A stretch of 48,753 nt of DNA. Source: Lenisia limosa (Eukaryota > Breviatea). Positions 21,396 through 34,100 of the stretch are shown piece by piece; the stretch's first letter is position 1, and each line of letters opens with the position of its first letter. The stretch is from positions 1 through 48,753 of the forward strand of contig LPNZ01007964.1 of NCBI GenBank assembly GCA_001655205.1, read 5' to 3'. Made by a program: the position numbers and the translations under genes. The notes beneath the pieces were generated by a model. That model was given only the letters and a program-made list of their open reading frames with translations. It was not told where the DNA came from and did no database searches.

Positions 21396-22253
21396 TTTAC
21401 GAAGGTATGTAATCTTAATTCTTTTCCGATCAAAGCTACTTATTTCATACCCAGGAATTAATTACTATTTTGTCCTTTCAAAAATTATTACTTTATTTTT
21501 GTCTTTTCAAAAAAAATATTAATTATTCATCCTCACTAACACCTTCGTATTCTAACCTCAACCATAACCACCCTATAACCTCCAGTAAAAAAGAAAAGAA
21601 ATTAATTTGAAAGGACAAGAAATGTATTATTCAGTACATGATAAAAAAGAAACATAGGAGAGCGGCGGCGGAGTGGACGGTGACGGAATGGTGTGTTCAC
21701 TTCTAGAGTGGTGCGTGCGGCTGGCGGACTTCTGGGCAGTGGGTAAGCAGACTAGCGGCGGGATGGTGACTTCTTTTGTGATGACGGGCGCGGCGGGTGA
21801 TCTGGGCACTTACAGTGCAAACCGTTTTACGGGGTTTCACCTATCAGATAATAATGCAATAATAATGTAACAGGGATGGTATTTAATTGTTGTAAATCGA
21901 AATTATTTGTATTACATCTACATTCTTGCAAAAAAATTAATTCCGCCAAGACTTCTCATCATGCCACCGCCTCAAAGCCTATTCTGTATTTCTGTTGACT
22001 TTGTTTTTTTGTTTTCTTTTTTGTTTTCTTTTTCACTGAATTAAATCAATTATAAATACTTTATTGTTCTTCAAAATGTCTTTTCAATTTTTTTTTTTTA
22101 ATTTAATATTGTCCGCCCCAGCACATGCATTTTTTTTAAAAATAAAATTCACTTTTTGTTTCTTCATTTTAGACTGTTTTAGAGTTTAGAGGAGTCAGAA
22201 GCAGTGTGTTACTTTACCCTACATCAATTTAGTCATTTAGATCTACCTTCAAA
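21396..22253. other. Intergenic region with a GC-rich island at 21661-21835
   Basis: Mostly AT-rich with T runs. Positions 21661-21835 stand out as GC-rich (gcggcggcggagtggacggt and following). Short reading frames cross it on both strands, but neither has splice or family support. It could be an unrecognised ncRNA, a promoter island for Tim13, or an exon relic. Confidence 0.35.
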
Positions 22254-23222
22254 ATGGATCCTAAGAACATGTCAAACGAAGAGGTAGCGTAGTGCAGTTA
22301 TAACCCGTTCATATCACTCTAAATGTAAAAACTAACCGTTCTACATAGATTATGGGAAGAGTACGCAGCGAAATGGCTGTGAACAGTGCCCAGGAGCTCA
22401 TCTCCAGAATGACCCACTCTTGCTTCAAGATGTGCGTGCCTAGGTAAGCGCAATTGATAGAGAAAAACATCAAAGAAAGCAATTCCTCAAATCATTCACA
22501 TATGAAATCTGTTTTCCAGGCGCAGAACTTGTTGAATGCGCGATATCATTGATTTTATAACTAAATGTTTTATTTTTCTATTTTTATTCAATCAATTTTA
22601 ATAATGTGCTGCCTAAGGAGAAAACACTTTTCTTGTCGGTTCCGAAATGAACCTCTATTTATTGAACAACTTAACTTGTTAGCTTCTTCATTGCTATCGA
22701 AATCCAGTTGTCTGTACTCTTCTTTCTTCTTTCTCGCAAAAAAAATAAGTTACTTTCTTAATTGGTTGTTTTCTCTAAGTAATTATTGCCACCTTGATCT
22801 GGACTTTTGTCTTTTTCTTTGAATTAGTTGTTCCATTTACACAATCTTGCCTCTCACTCTTAAATGTGACTTAAGTCAAAGTTATTCACACGATCGCCAG
22901 TATTCGTGATCGATTTGTTTCACAAAGTATTTTATCCCCCCCNNNNNNNNNNNNNNNNNNNNNNNNNNNNNNNNNNNNNNNNNNNNNNNNNNNNNNNNNN
23001 NNNNNNNNNNGCCAAGTGCATGGACCGTTTCATGGAGAGCTGGAACCTCGTGGCTCAGAGTTATGCTGGACATATCCAGAGGGTTGGTGGCTTGAAGTTG
23101 TCTCTTTTGTTCTCTCTCCCTTATTTTGGACCATTCTAATTGTTCTTTTTTTGATGTATGTTATTTTTCCTCATTCTTTTAGCGCCAAGGAGCTTCTAAA
23201 CAAGAATAGGCTTGTTTTGTAA
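22254..23222 (+). CDS. TIMM13: Mitochondrial import chaperone Tim13 (small Tim)
   Basis: Exon 1 (22254-22283) encodes MDPKNMSNEE; exon 2 (22349-22443) encodes IMGRVRSEMAVNSAQELI then a THSCFKMCVP motif holding the first CX3C. A long intron contains an N-run (22943-23010). The following exon reads AKCMDRFMESWNLVAQSY, whose Cys is the second half of the partner CX3C; its first Cys would fall in the N-run. A final exon after a phase-2 intron gives AKELLNKNRLVL and TAA at 23220-23222. Small Tim proteins form hexamers (Tim8-Tim13 or Tim9-Tim10) in the intermembrane space and carry hydrophobic precursors. The CMDRFMESWN segment resembles Tim13 most, but Tim8/9/10 cannot be fully excluded with part of the protein masked. 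Confidence 0.8.
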
Positions 23223-23767
23223 TTTTTAACATTATTGATTTTCTTGTAAATGTAATATGGCTTTGTTTCTTTCAGTAGAGGTCTTTGAATGGGATTAGGA
23301 TAATTGGGGGCAGGACCAACCCAGACGAAATAAAACTGTTTTTAGTGTGCCAAAAAGAGTTCTGTTGGATAGAAATATCTGAGCTTATTAGGATATGAGA
23401 GTCCCTGAACCAAACCTTATTAAATATTAAATAGCAATTACATTGGAATTAAAAATACAATAAAACAAGGAAACAATAATGCAAGATACAACCACTAAAA
23501 ATCAACACCCACTAAAACACAACCTATTTTTCTTTCTTTTTCTTTTTGTCAAAATCCTAACCCCACCACACAACCGATGCTATGAACCCAAGTCGAGAGG
23601 GAATGTCTCAATTTCCTCCACTCCACTTGCAGAGAGCACAGGTGATCTATGTTCGCACCTGGGGAGGGGGTTACTACTTCCGCGGAAAAAAAAAAACATC
23701 TCGCGCCGCGGCAAGACGAAGCAAAAAGCCCATAAAAACATGATTTATCTACAAACTCTTACTCCTC
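23223..23767. other. Convergent intergenic region, nothing recognised
   Basis: Space between the Tim13 stop and the stop of the minus-strand cysteine-rich gene. An open plus-strand frame at 23479-23835 has no family features and overlaps the last exon of the minus gene. Confidence 0.4.
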
Positions 23768-24606
23768 CTACCAGCGCTCATCACCTCTCAGTTTGCAATG
23801 GTGGCACGCCTGGTCGACACCTTTGGTGCATTTGAAGCAGGAATTGCTAAAAGGTTAGAATAGAACCAAAACAAGTGACATTGCCATAATTGTGCCAAAA
23901 TGACTGCCATACACGCAGAAACCCCTAGCAGTCCAGCAATGTAATCGTTTTCTAAATACAAAGCCCACCAGTGCCAGGTATTGACATCTTGACATTTGTG
24001 GCAAACTTCACTAAATTTGTTAGAGAATGATTGGTACCCGGGAGATCAGAGGACACCACCGGAAACTCACCAATGCCAGTAATCGTCGTATTTTAAGACT
24101 TTCTGCAGGCAGAAGGAGAAGAAGAAGAGCTCCTTACACTCGGGACATTTGTAAAACTCTTCAAAAAGCTGATTTGCAGGCACAAGCACATGAAGACACC
24201 TGAATATTGGTCAATTGGGGAAGGTAAGCTACTTCCAAGAATGGAAGAAAAAAAGCATCAAACGGTTGGAAACAATACCGGCTAATATTTAAAGAACAAT
24301 GTATAAATACCCACAAAAAGCATCCCTAGCTCACGGAAGAGTAATGCAGTGGTGAGGGTCAATTGATTCCAAAGAATGAGTTTGGAAATAGTGACATGAG
24401 CACGTAGACAGGTTATGGCACGGCACTTTGTTAATTTCGCGGCATCTTTGATGCGAATGGGACGTTTTCTTGCGTCGAGGACGTTGATTGACCTTCTCAA
24501 TTGACGTCTCAGCCTTCTTTATGTTCATTTCTTCGTCGTCAATAGTGTGATTACGGCGGTATTGAGGAAACATCGGCCAAGGATGATACTTTACGTCTTG
24601 AAGCAT
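23768..24606 (-). CDS. Small cysteine-rich zinc-binding protein with repeated WHC/CxxC motifs
   Basis: Start MLQDVKYHPWPMFPQYRRN at 24606; TAG at 23768-23770. A basic linker (RPRRKKTSHSHQ) is followed by CHNLSTCSCHYF, then an exon with FYKCPECKELFFFSFC (near 24115-24165). The last three exons join in phase 2, and each join creates a cysteine: DDYWH-C-EVCHKC, then NTWH-C-NSCFKC, then QACHHCKLRGDERW at the C-terminus. The spliced tail therefore has two W-H-C-x2-C-x2-C units and a closing CxxC, consistent with a zinc-ribbon or treble-clef fold. I do not recognise the family; 3CxxC-type zinc fingers (ZAR1/RTP) are a loose comparison only. Confidence 0.6.
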
Positions 24607-25205
24607 AACTAGTTGAGGTAAATAGGAAGCGCTGATTCAAGCATACTAAAATAAATATTAAATCACTTTCTCTGTGTTGTAAATTGCAAAATAGGAATTA
24701 TTGGGGTAAAAAAATGATTAAAAAAGGCAAATCCGAGCCAGCTATCCCGGGCCGACCTTTCTGTCAAGGCTTTTCTGTCATGTCTATCATCTTCTATCTT
24801 ACTTCTATCCTTCTATTATCGTCAATATTTTTTTTGTCTCTTTTTGTCTATGGTTTTCTTCTCACATCTACTCATCTGCTATTCATCGTCTATTTGTCAT
24901 TTATGAGTCCGATTATTAAAGTAATATCAATATTTCATTTTTCTGTGAAATAGATTCGGGGATTTGGGTGGTTTATTGCGTCTCCATCTGTTGAATTTTA
25001 CGCGTTGTTGTTTGTTGCATATCTCCCNNNNNNNNNNNNNNNNNNNNNNNNNNNNNNNNNNNNNNNNNNNNNNNNNNNNNNNNNNNNNNNNNNNNNNNNN
25101 NNNNNNNNNNNNNNNNNNAAATACAAGGTAAACATAGAACAGAACTCAAAAATCCTTACTAACACAAATAGAAAGAGAAACATACCATTAACACCCCTTT
25201 ATATA
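24607..25205. other. Intergenic region with a pyrimidine-rich tract and an N-run
   Basis: Between two minus-strand genes. Positions 24760-24905 are strongly T/C-biased with repeated tctat and cttctat words. N-run at 25028-25118. No gene recognised. Confidence 0.4.
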
Positions 25206-28200
25206 TTATTTCTTGCTGATTAAAGAATCACTGATTGGGCGAGTGGGCTTTGTCCATCCAACTGGAACGGCCTGATAGTGAGAAAAGGAGAGCAATACTT
25301 TCAAGATAAAGATGATAAGTATAATGTAAAAAGAGAAATAAAACAACAATACTAATGAAACTTGAAAAACAATGGTGAAAGAAAAGCCACAAAAGAAAAC
25401 CACAAAATCAACATCCACCCTCCCCACCAAATCCTGCCGCACGCCATTTGAAGCAACTGGGGAGTGGACACTGGGCACCCGCGAAGACGTGCTCTGCACC
25501 ACCCGGGCCGTGCTCATTGGCGGTCGTTGTGAGCCCATGGCTGCAACTGACACGCTGGTGACCAGAGGGATGGCTGGAAGTTGGGACGGGATCGGAGTGG
25601 AATGAGGCGGCGCCGGGGGGGATGGCATTGGGAGGTTGGGAATTGATGGTGGCGGTGCGGATGAGGACGGTGGCGGTACGACGACGCGAGCTTTGGCCTC
25701 GGCTATTCGTTCTTCAACGGTCTTCATGTAAATCTGGAAAATAAAAACGAGATATCACTGGAAGAAAAGAGTCACAAAAAGACCGAGATTACTGAGTTAA
25801 ACTAATAGTGATTATGAATGATGCTTGAAATATGAAACGCGACAGTATTGCAGAAAAAAAAAGATCAAGTCTCCTAATTCATACCATGGCTTGACGCTTT
25901 CGAATATTGAACTCTCCAAGATTCTCTTTGTGGCTCACGGGGCTGACTATCTGCAGTGTTGCTGGCTGGAACATCTGAGGAGTGAGGGGGAGGGGAGGGG
26001 GCATAAAAAAAAAAAGGTATGAAACTTTTGTAGAACACACTAGGTAAGAGATGGCAAATATGCGAAACAAGACCCCCTTACAAAGCCCTCGTAGCAATGC
26101 CTCTTCGAAAGGCGGAAGCGCACACGCCCTTCAATGTGCTGACTCAGCTTTACCGCGGCTTTGAGGAAGTAAGCACTCTCGTTTTGAGCTGAAGGGTGAA
26201 GGGAAGGGAGAAGGTGAGGAGGGGGGGGGGGGAATATNNNNNNNNNNNNNNNNNNNNNNNNNNNNNNNNNNNNNNNNNNNNNNNNNNNNNNNNNNNNNNN
26301 NNNNNNNNNNNNNNNNNNNNNNNNNNNNNNNNTCACGATTCATTGTATGGTAGAGACGGGCGTTGTCGAAGAGCAAACGAACATCTGACAGGAACTCCTC
26401 GCGGGTGGGGTACGCGTCACAAATAATCTTGTCCTCAATACGGAAGAGGCCTGTAGGGGATAAGCTATTTCACAACAAGCTCTTGGATTTTAGTTTGGTG
26501 CAAGTATAAATAGCTCTTCTCTTGAACCATAATAAATTTGCCAAAACCCACAGATGGGGTTCTTGATGGTTTGGTAGTAATTCTTCACATCTTCAGCAAC
26601 GTCATAACGGAAATCGCTACGGGGTAAGAGCAAATAAACAAATGACAATGTGACACAGTTTCCACTTTGAATAGAGTCGCAATTATCCGAAAACCAACTT
26701 TGAGGTGTAATGGTCAAAAGCTTCCCTGATAATGGCGCGCAGTGACCGTTGGAAAGTCAAATGATCCGTTTTCTCCCATGAAGTACTAAAAAAAAACAGT
26801 CAGAACAAATCAATGATCGATAAAATCAGAGTGTTTTATCCTTTCAATCTGAATCACCCGAAGAACCCACTCCTCAGCCTTCCAATTCGAATCCGCCACG
26901 CCTGGAACGTCTTCAATCCTATACTCGGAAACCGTGGAGAAGTCCAGGCCTTTTTGGACGCTTGTGAACTGTCCCATTTGGTCGACTTGGGTCATGAAGC
27001 GCTGGGGGGGGGGGGGGGGNNNNNNNNNNNNNNNNNNNNNNNNNNNNNNNNNNNNNNNNNNNNNNNNNNNNNNNNNNNNNNNNNNNNNNNNNNNNNNNNN
27101 NNNNNATTCGAAAAATTTAAAGAAAAAATGAGGAAAACAACTTTTGCTCAAAAAAAACAAAAAACAAATAAAAAATCAGAACTCATCCTAGCTCCACCTT
27201 TCGGCTATTTTGGAGAAGGTCGTGGCTGGAGGTGTAGTTAACATGGGGGTGGATTCGGCACTCCATCAGAACAGCCCCATCATAATGCTTGATAAACTAA
27301 ATGACGTCAGCTTACTTGTCTTTTTAGAGCAATGGTTTTAGAGCAAAAGAAGAAAGGGGTTGATGAAAGCCCTAGCTCAAAGATTTGCATCCACAAATAC
27401 TCTCCTATCATCCACATCACCATAGAACAACACCTCCTGATCCCCACCTCTTGCCATCTCGAATCCGGAAGTCTCAACTCTTTGTCAAATCCTGGAGAAA
27501 TAAGAAAGGGGAAGGGGGAAAGGAAATGATTGGAAGAAAAAAACAGTATTGAGACAGTATTGAGTGCCGTTTTGCAGAATATTGAGGACAAGGATTCTAA
27601 ACAAACCTTGTTTTTTGAAGAAGGGTATGGCAAAATTGTCAGCATAGGTCAGGATATTGTGAATATTGTTCCGCTTGGCCCATTCCTGCGGAAATTAACA
27701 CTATCATAATCAAGCAATTTGTCGAAGAAATTAAACACGGTTCAATTCAAATGGAATATTTTCACTAAAGGGCTACCTTGAGATGGTTCATCATAAGTCT
27801 TCCGTAGCCCTTAACTTGGGAACCACTCGACACTGCACAGAACACCACCTAAAAAGAAAATTTAGCAATGATGACATTATCTACACATTCTATCAATATG
27901 ACACATGTAGGTTCAATCAAGTAATAGTGTTTACATCGGCCGGGGAAAGACCTGTGAAATAACACTATTCAGTCATATTCAGGGTAAAGCGAAACTCAAA
28001 GAAGAATGTTCTCAGAGGTGAAAAGTGTGACAAAGGGTAATTAATAATGAAAGGCTGAAAGCAGTCACCCCCCTCCCCCCAACCTCGACAAATCCATTAT
28101 CAGCGAAAGGCCGGAACGCAACTCCTCCGACTACNNNNNNNNNNNNNNNNNNNNNNNNNNNNNNNNNNNNNNNNNNNNNNNNAACACGCCGTAATGTGTC

Positions 28201-30747
28201 GTCGGTCAAACACTACCCTGCCTAAATGTGTCACCACTAGGGCTTCCCTAGGTCCGAAAAATACCGTTAAAATATCAATATTTATCAAGTATTTATCGAG
28301 AAATTCAGTCTCTTTTTTTGGGACCGTGGGTAGCCTCAGGGAAGCCCTAGTCACCAGAAAAAGTCCGCGGGATTTTTGCAAGGAAGTTACTCTATTTGAA
28401 CTGGCCTTATTATATTTCCCACCGACAGTATTTCAAGATTGTTCCTGACCCCCTTACTGATATAATCTCGAAGCATTTTTGGCATTCTTTTGATGAAGAC
28501 ATTTTTGGCCTGAAGGAGATGAGTCTAAAAACACTTGCGAATGAAAGCGAGAAAGAATAATTTAATTCAATTTGAGTCCTCGTAAAAAGTGGCAGAACTG
28601 ACCTGGTCAAGCCATAAGAGCGCCGATCGAGAACCATCGTTGTGGACTAGAATGACGTTGAGTGTGGCTTGATCCTCGTCAGGGGTCAGGACGGAGTGGT
28701 TGCCATGGTGGCCTGAAATGCGTTAATATCGATTATTTGAAGGATTTCCTTCTCCAAAACAACGCTAATTAGCCGAAGGTCCACAAAAACAGATGTACTT
28801 AGGAGATTCCTGATGTAGCTTACCTCCAGAAAAGAACTTATTGAATAGTGCCAGTTCTTCTCGCATCTCATCCTCCAGACCAAACTCCTGCCGGGGTAAG
28901 TTGGTTCGAGAAGGGATGAGCCAGTCCAAGTACCCCCTTCCTGTGCCATACTGTGAGAATTGTGTGGACAAAATCGGGGACGAGTTGGCGAGCATTTGCA
29001 GAAAGCTGGACTTGACGTAGCCTGAAGGGGATTAAAAACACACATACGACACAGACACACACACTTGAAGAGAATGTAATAAAATAGTAGATATGATATA
29101 TTCTCCTAGGAATGTATCAGTCCAACTGCAAACCTTGATAAAACAAGGGGGCCGAAAGCGGCAAGTAAGCTGCTTCCGAAGGCTCTAGTAACCGAAATAT
29201 TTGATTCAATACATTGCCTTAGTCTGTGGGGTTAATCAAATAAAGCTACGTTATTTGTAGGAGATTATCGGATTGAGGACTCAAGCTTCCCTACAGTCCA
29301 AAAAAAAATAATCCTAGAACAACAAAAAATTTTCGGAGAAATTAGATAAGACAATACCCATCTAGACGCCCTATCAAGAAGATGCCCAGCAAGGGGGACA
29401 GCATTACCCAATACCCACTTTGACTTCATGACATCCTCTTCAGAAGAATGGTCCAGGCTGAGGTAATAGGAATAGTCCTATGTCATAAGAGAGAGAGAGG
29501 GGGGTGAGGGGTACACTATCTGTTATTTTCAAAATATGATGTTGATTCCCCTAATTACCCCCCCCCCTCCATTTAAAATATCATGTTAAAGCATACAAAA
29601 TGATCAAAAAGCCTCAGAAACGCGAGTCCTGTTTCATGAAGCGCCTTTTGAAGTTTCACATGTCCGGCAGAGACAATCTAAGGATTAGACAGAAAAAAGG
29701 CGCGCAAATCAAAAACAGCACAAAATGGTTGCAAAAGCGAACCTGGATCGTAGCTGCGTAAAGAGTCTTCTCGTCAAACGTAGGAAACTCACCAGCCTGT
29801 TAAAATTAGCCATACTTCCCCACAAAAAAACAAAACGAGCGAAACGCGTCGTTTACCTTAAGAAGGCGGGGCAGCCGACTCAACGGCATCGTCTCGGTAG
29901 CCTGTTTGGGTGGAAGGTCGGTGTGCCATGGCTTATCAGCAATCTGAACCGGGTCGTCGTCCTTTGTAGATTCGGGAACAGCGGGGGAGGGGGATCGGGA
30001 GCGTGTGGGGTGGGCGGCAGGGATGTAGAGGGGAATGTTGGAGAATTGGTTTGCGGATGGTGCTGGGTATTGCGGTGCTGGGTAGGGGACAACAATCTTC
30101 TTGCGCTTTGGTAAGTTTTGGTGTCTGAAGCGTGAGAAGACTCCACAAAGAAACGAATGCAAAATAAGATAAAAAATGGAGAAAAAAAAAGAGAGAGAAA
30201 CAGCAACTACGTTTATCAGTTATTCCGTTGAGAGTAAAATCTGAATCGGAACCAAATTGCCAATTACCAACCTTTGAAGAATCTCAACATCATTGACTCT
30301 GTGGACAGGAGCTCTCCTCTCGCGAGGTTTCTCTGTGTATCCTTCAGGCTCCCTCAATGCACTGATGTAGGTAGGTCGTTTCGGCGGCAGTTGGCTGCCA
30401 GCAAACATTTTGTCAACAGTAAGCTGCGTCTTTTTGACGTTGGGAGAGTGGGAAGAGGCTGAGGAGATTAACAGTCCAGACTTTGCCTTACCTGCAACTC
30501 TAAAATAGTCTTTTCCATGCTTATGCTGCTCCTTAGATACCAAATTTGCGGAAGGTGCAGCGACAAGACCGCTCCGTTTAGGCAGAGAGGAAACCTTAGA
30601 AGGATCCTGTCGATTCGGCGACTGTTTAGAATTCATATCTACCAAAAAGTTGCCTTCAGCAATTCCTTGACGCTTATCTCTCCTTGGGGATTTGGAAAAG
30701 GTAGTCCTGAGAGGCTTCTGCCCATCTTCTGGTCCTTGTGGGGGCAT
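25206..30747 (-). CDS. KAT2: KAT2 (GCN5/PCAF) histone acetyltransferase with bromodomain
   Basis: Start MPPQGPEDGQKPLRTTFSK at 30747; TAA at 25206-25208. A long basic disordered N-terminus is followed by a PCAF-homology region (LQKALHETGLAFLRLFDHF near 29590-29650; DYSYYLSLDHSSEEDVMKSK near 29400-29475; GRGYLDWLIPSRTNLPRQEF near 28875-28945). The GNAT acetyltransferase core follows: SALLWLDQAKNVFIKRMPKM, VVFDRRHITA, VGGVAFRPFADNGFVE, VVFCAVSSGSQVKGYGRLMM (28-kb region, acetyl-CoA loop Q-V-K-G-Y-G), ILTYADNFAIPFFKKQGF and HYDGAVLMECRIHPHVNYT. Next are the linker EYRIEDVPGVADSNWKAEEW and a bromodomain (AEDVKNYYQTIKNP near 26560-26600; VRLLFDNARLYH near 26345-26380). The protein acetylates histone H3 as the SAGA/ATAC catalytic subunit in other eukaryotes. 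Unusually, about 150 proline-rich residues follow the bromodomain. N-runs at 26238, 27020 and 28135 hide parts of it. Confidence 0.9.
28238..28349. mobile_element. hAT-like MITE in a KAT2 intron
   Basis: 112-bp element with terminal inverted repeats TAGGGCTTCCCT / AGGGAAGCCCTA. It is flanked by an 8-base target duplication with one mismatch, GTCACCAC (28230-28237) and GTCACCAG (28350-28357). It lies inside the intron 28218-28457 between the LRDYI and RVVFDRRH exons. TAGGG ends and 8-bp duplications fit hAT transposons. It shares the core gactgaatttctcgataa with the element at 47386. Confidence 0.8.
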
Positions 30748-31136
30748 AATTAACCCTTAAAACTACAGAACAGGTTCCATATGCTGGCTACAGCTTCTAC
30801 TCAAGAGGCTAGAAGTGAATGAAAATCGAAACCTGTGATACTTCCTATCTCTTCCAGATACAATACTATAGAATCAAAACATACACTTTAAGACGGACTA
30901 CAAGTGTTTTTACGGAGAAAAAAAATCACAATAACATCAACAGAATTGTTGTTCGTACTCCCACTTATCTATCTATATTGTCAATTTTTCCTTTTCCCGC
31001 CGTAGTCCTCCTCTCTGGAGTGAAATCGGAGTTCCCGCTGGCGAACAGATAAGCGGCTTCTTCTCTCCCTCTCCTCTCCCTTTCCATGTTGTGAATGGAA
31101 GCATTTAGGTAAAGTAGAAAAAATTAATACGGTAAA
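30748..31136. promoter_or_regulatory. Divergent intergenic region (KAT2 / transporter)
   Basis: 389 bases between two outward start codons, including CT-rich blocks near 31055-31085 (ttctctccctctcctctccc). It likely holds both promoters. No specific factor site recognised. Confidence 0.4.
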
Positions 31137-34100
31137 ATGGTAATTAGAGAAGATTCCTCAGACGTGTCTTTTGAAGATTCGGATCCACTCCTCAAAACTA
31201 CTTCCGTTGATGAAGCGGACAAACTGCAAAGTATGTACTATTGTGGAATATCCGTAAGCATAGTTTGTCTTGTTGTGCTGATAGCTCGCTGTACTTCACA
31301 GCATTCCTATCATTCCAGGAGCATCTTTCATTTGGAATTCAACCCTTGGAGGCGTATATATTCTTACTTAAGTGTATATATACCTCCTTGATTCAACCTT
31401 ATCTATGTTGTTTCAAAATGGTCCCCCTTGGTTTATTTGCTTCATCTAGACTAAAATGTGAGGGAACCATATAGTTTTCAATCCCTCAACTTTCAGAGAA
31501 GAAGTCTGGTGTTGTTCTTCTGGCCGTCATATCAATAACTTTCATTACCCTTTTCAGTACCCAGACTGTTTCAATTAAGGTTTGCATGCCTCAGTTTTAT
31601 TAGAATCAGCCAATTTGTAACTATTTTTGGGAGCAATCAGAAAACTGCTTATAAAGCTTATTAAGAGGTGTTAGTAAACGGATGGACTAATTCGGCCTTT
31701 TGTATCTATCTTCTTTTATCCTCCCTAATCTTTTCGAATTTAATTGTTTCAGGCGTTGAACTACATCTATGACATCAAGCTAGCATGGCTCACATGTGTG
31801 GTGCTCACAATTGCCTGGCCAGTAAGGGAAATGACTTCTGAACATTTTTATGTTTTTTTTTCTGTTTCATCCAATTCGCCAAAATGCTTCATAGTCACTA
31901 GGTCATCAATTCAATTATGGTTTGTTTCTTTCACTAAAAGTATTCCATTTATCCATGTCCAAGTACAAACAATGATAAGTTAAATAATTGAAACACTGGT
32001 TTACCTAATCAGGTGAATATGCTACTCTATGGAGTTGAACGGCTGAGGTCAAAAGGTACCAAGGCATTTGTGCCAAAAATCAACAAAATTGTAAGTAATA
32101 AGTCAAACATGAGTGGCACACTGTTATTTTTTGTAAACAGCTCATGGATTTTAACTCTTATTCTTATTTCTGCAGATTCTTTTGAAGTACTGTTCTTTAG
32201 GATTTCTTGATGCCATCCACAGTTGGCCTGGGGGGGGGGGATATCACTACATTAATATGGGTTTTCCATATTGGCAGTCATTGAATTTGCATAGATTAGA
32301 ATCTTTTATCTGCTTTTTTGTTCTTTTTATTTAGAATTATTTCCTCAAGCCATTTATAACTGATTAATAAAGCTAAATATCATCCCTTTAGTGTCACTTT
32401 TGTCTTTGGCTGTCACTGTTTTGGCGGGCTCCACATAGTGAGCAGCAATTCTAACTTATTTTGTTTTTCAAACCTCTTTTGTTTACAATCTCCAACATTT
32501 TTCATCTAGTATTTCTCATAATTTAGCATGATTCTCAAAACAACCTCGATTCTGTTCAACCTCTTTCTGTCAAGAATTATTCTGGACAAGAAGATCAACG
32601 TCTACCATGCCTTTGTATGATTCTCTATGTGATAATTTTGACAATTTTGACCGGATATAATAGATTTTTCCTTTATCATTCCAGCATACTTGTTTTTGCT
32701 TCAACTGGGAGTTACTTAGGGAGGGTCTAATTCAAACAGGCGATTTTCTTCATGTCGGGTTCCACTGTTCTTGTGGCAATGAACTCTAAAAAGGATGCTC
32801 CGGATGGAGTTTCTCACACCAGGTTTGTTTTGCTTTTTATTTTTTTGATTTCATACTAATCGTGATGGTATACAAGCTCAATTCTACACATTCTATCTAA
32901 TCCTCGGATTCTGACATTTTAACCTCCTAGGTACATGCTTGGGATCGCACAGGCAGTTGGTTCCGCTTTTGGTAGGTATTGGATGGTGTCTTTGGCGTGT
33001 AACACAGTCAGGGCCCTTGCTCTCTTATTCCTATCAGAGTGACTCATAACGGATTGTCAAACAGAGCCTGGTTATCTACCTAACTACTCACAGCAAAAAT
33101 GAAACGACATGAATATCACCATTGATAGTCGATACATTTCACCATCCATTACTCCAAAATCTCAGATTGTAATAAAACTGTCCTTATCCTAAAAAATGCT
33201 GATGTGGAACCATGAAGAAATGGAGACGGGGGAAGGGAACAAGGTTGACACTCCTGCTAGTAATCCATTCAATTACAAGTATTTGATAAATCACAGTGTC
33301 TGAAATGACTTGTCACAGTATCATGACATGTCCTACTTCAAATTTCCAGCCTTATTTCTCAATTATTGTCTCTCACCTTATTTTATCATTATCCTCACTA
33401 ACTGTAACCAAAAAGGTGACGCGCTTCACACCGTGCTCTCTGACATCCTTTTGAAGGACGTGAAGAAAAACAAGTCCGTTTTGACTGTCGCCCAAACTGC
33501 GTCATTCAATGGAATGTTTTCCTTCTTCTTTGTCCTGCCTTTTGCGTTCGTTTCGATGGAGTGGAAAGATTGGCCAAGGTATCCTAAAAATGTAGTGAAA
33601 CTATGCTTATATCATGACCCTTTATGATTTATAATTGTTTGGGGGGAGGGAGAAGAAAGCTATATGGCAGCTTGTTGGAAAGTGTTTTGCTTTGATCTCA
33701 TTTTCAGTACGTTCTCGGACGCAAAAGACGACAATAACCTCTATTATGTCATCGGTTTATTGGCCATTGTGGGTCTGACAAAGCAATTTGGTGAGCCATA
33801 TGTATAGTTTACGGTTTTGTTTGTCTTTGAGAGTAGACAATGATTTTGGATGATAGTATTAGAAACGTAGACATGTTGCGAGTCAACAAGTCCTTTCGTT
33901 TTGTATTTGACTTCATGTCATAATATTTCATATAGTATATGATATACTATATATATATACTATATCATATAATATATATACTAATTATATAGTTCAACAA
34001 CAAATCATCTGTTTACTCTCAAGGATATGTGTTGAAGTTTGCATGTGTTGCGCTCTCAAACGCAATGTTCGCAGGTGTTGTTGATTTGGTATGAGGGGTT

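Noticed and set aside
22565-22822. 85-residue plus-strand frame
   Set aside because: It lies within the long Tim13 intron and is T-rich low-complexity sequence.
24684-24953. Hydrophobic 89-residue plus-strand frame that looks like a membrane protein
   Set aside because: It sits in a T/C-rich tract where any frame becomes Phe/Leu/Ser-rich; no homology features or splice context.
28210-28381. Open minus-strand frame running through the MITE into the VVFDRRH exon
   Set aside because: The frame reads through transposon sequence; the acceptor just before GRVVFDRRH gives the expected KAT2 order without it.
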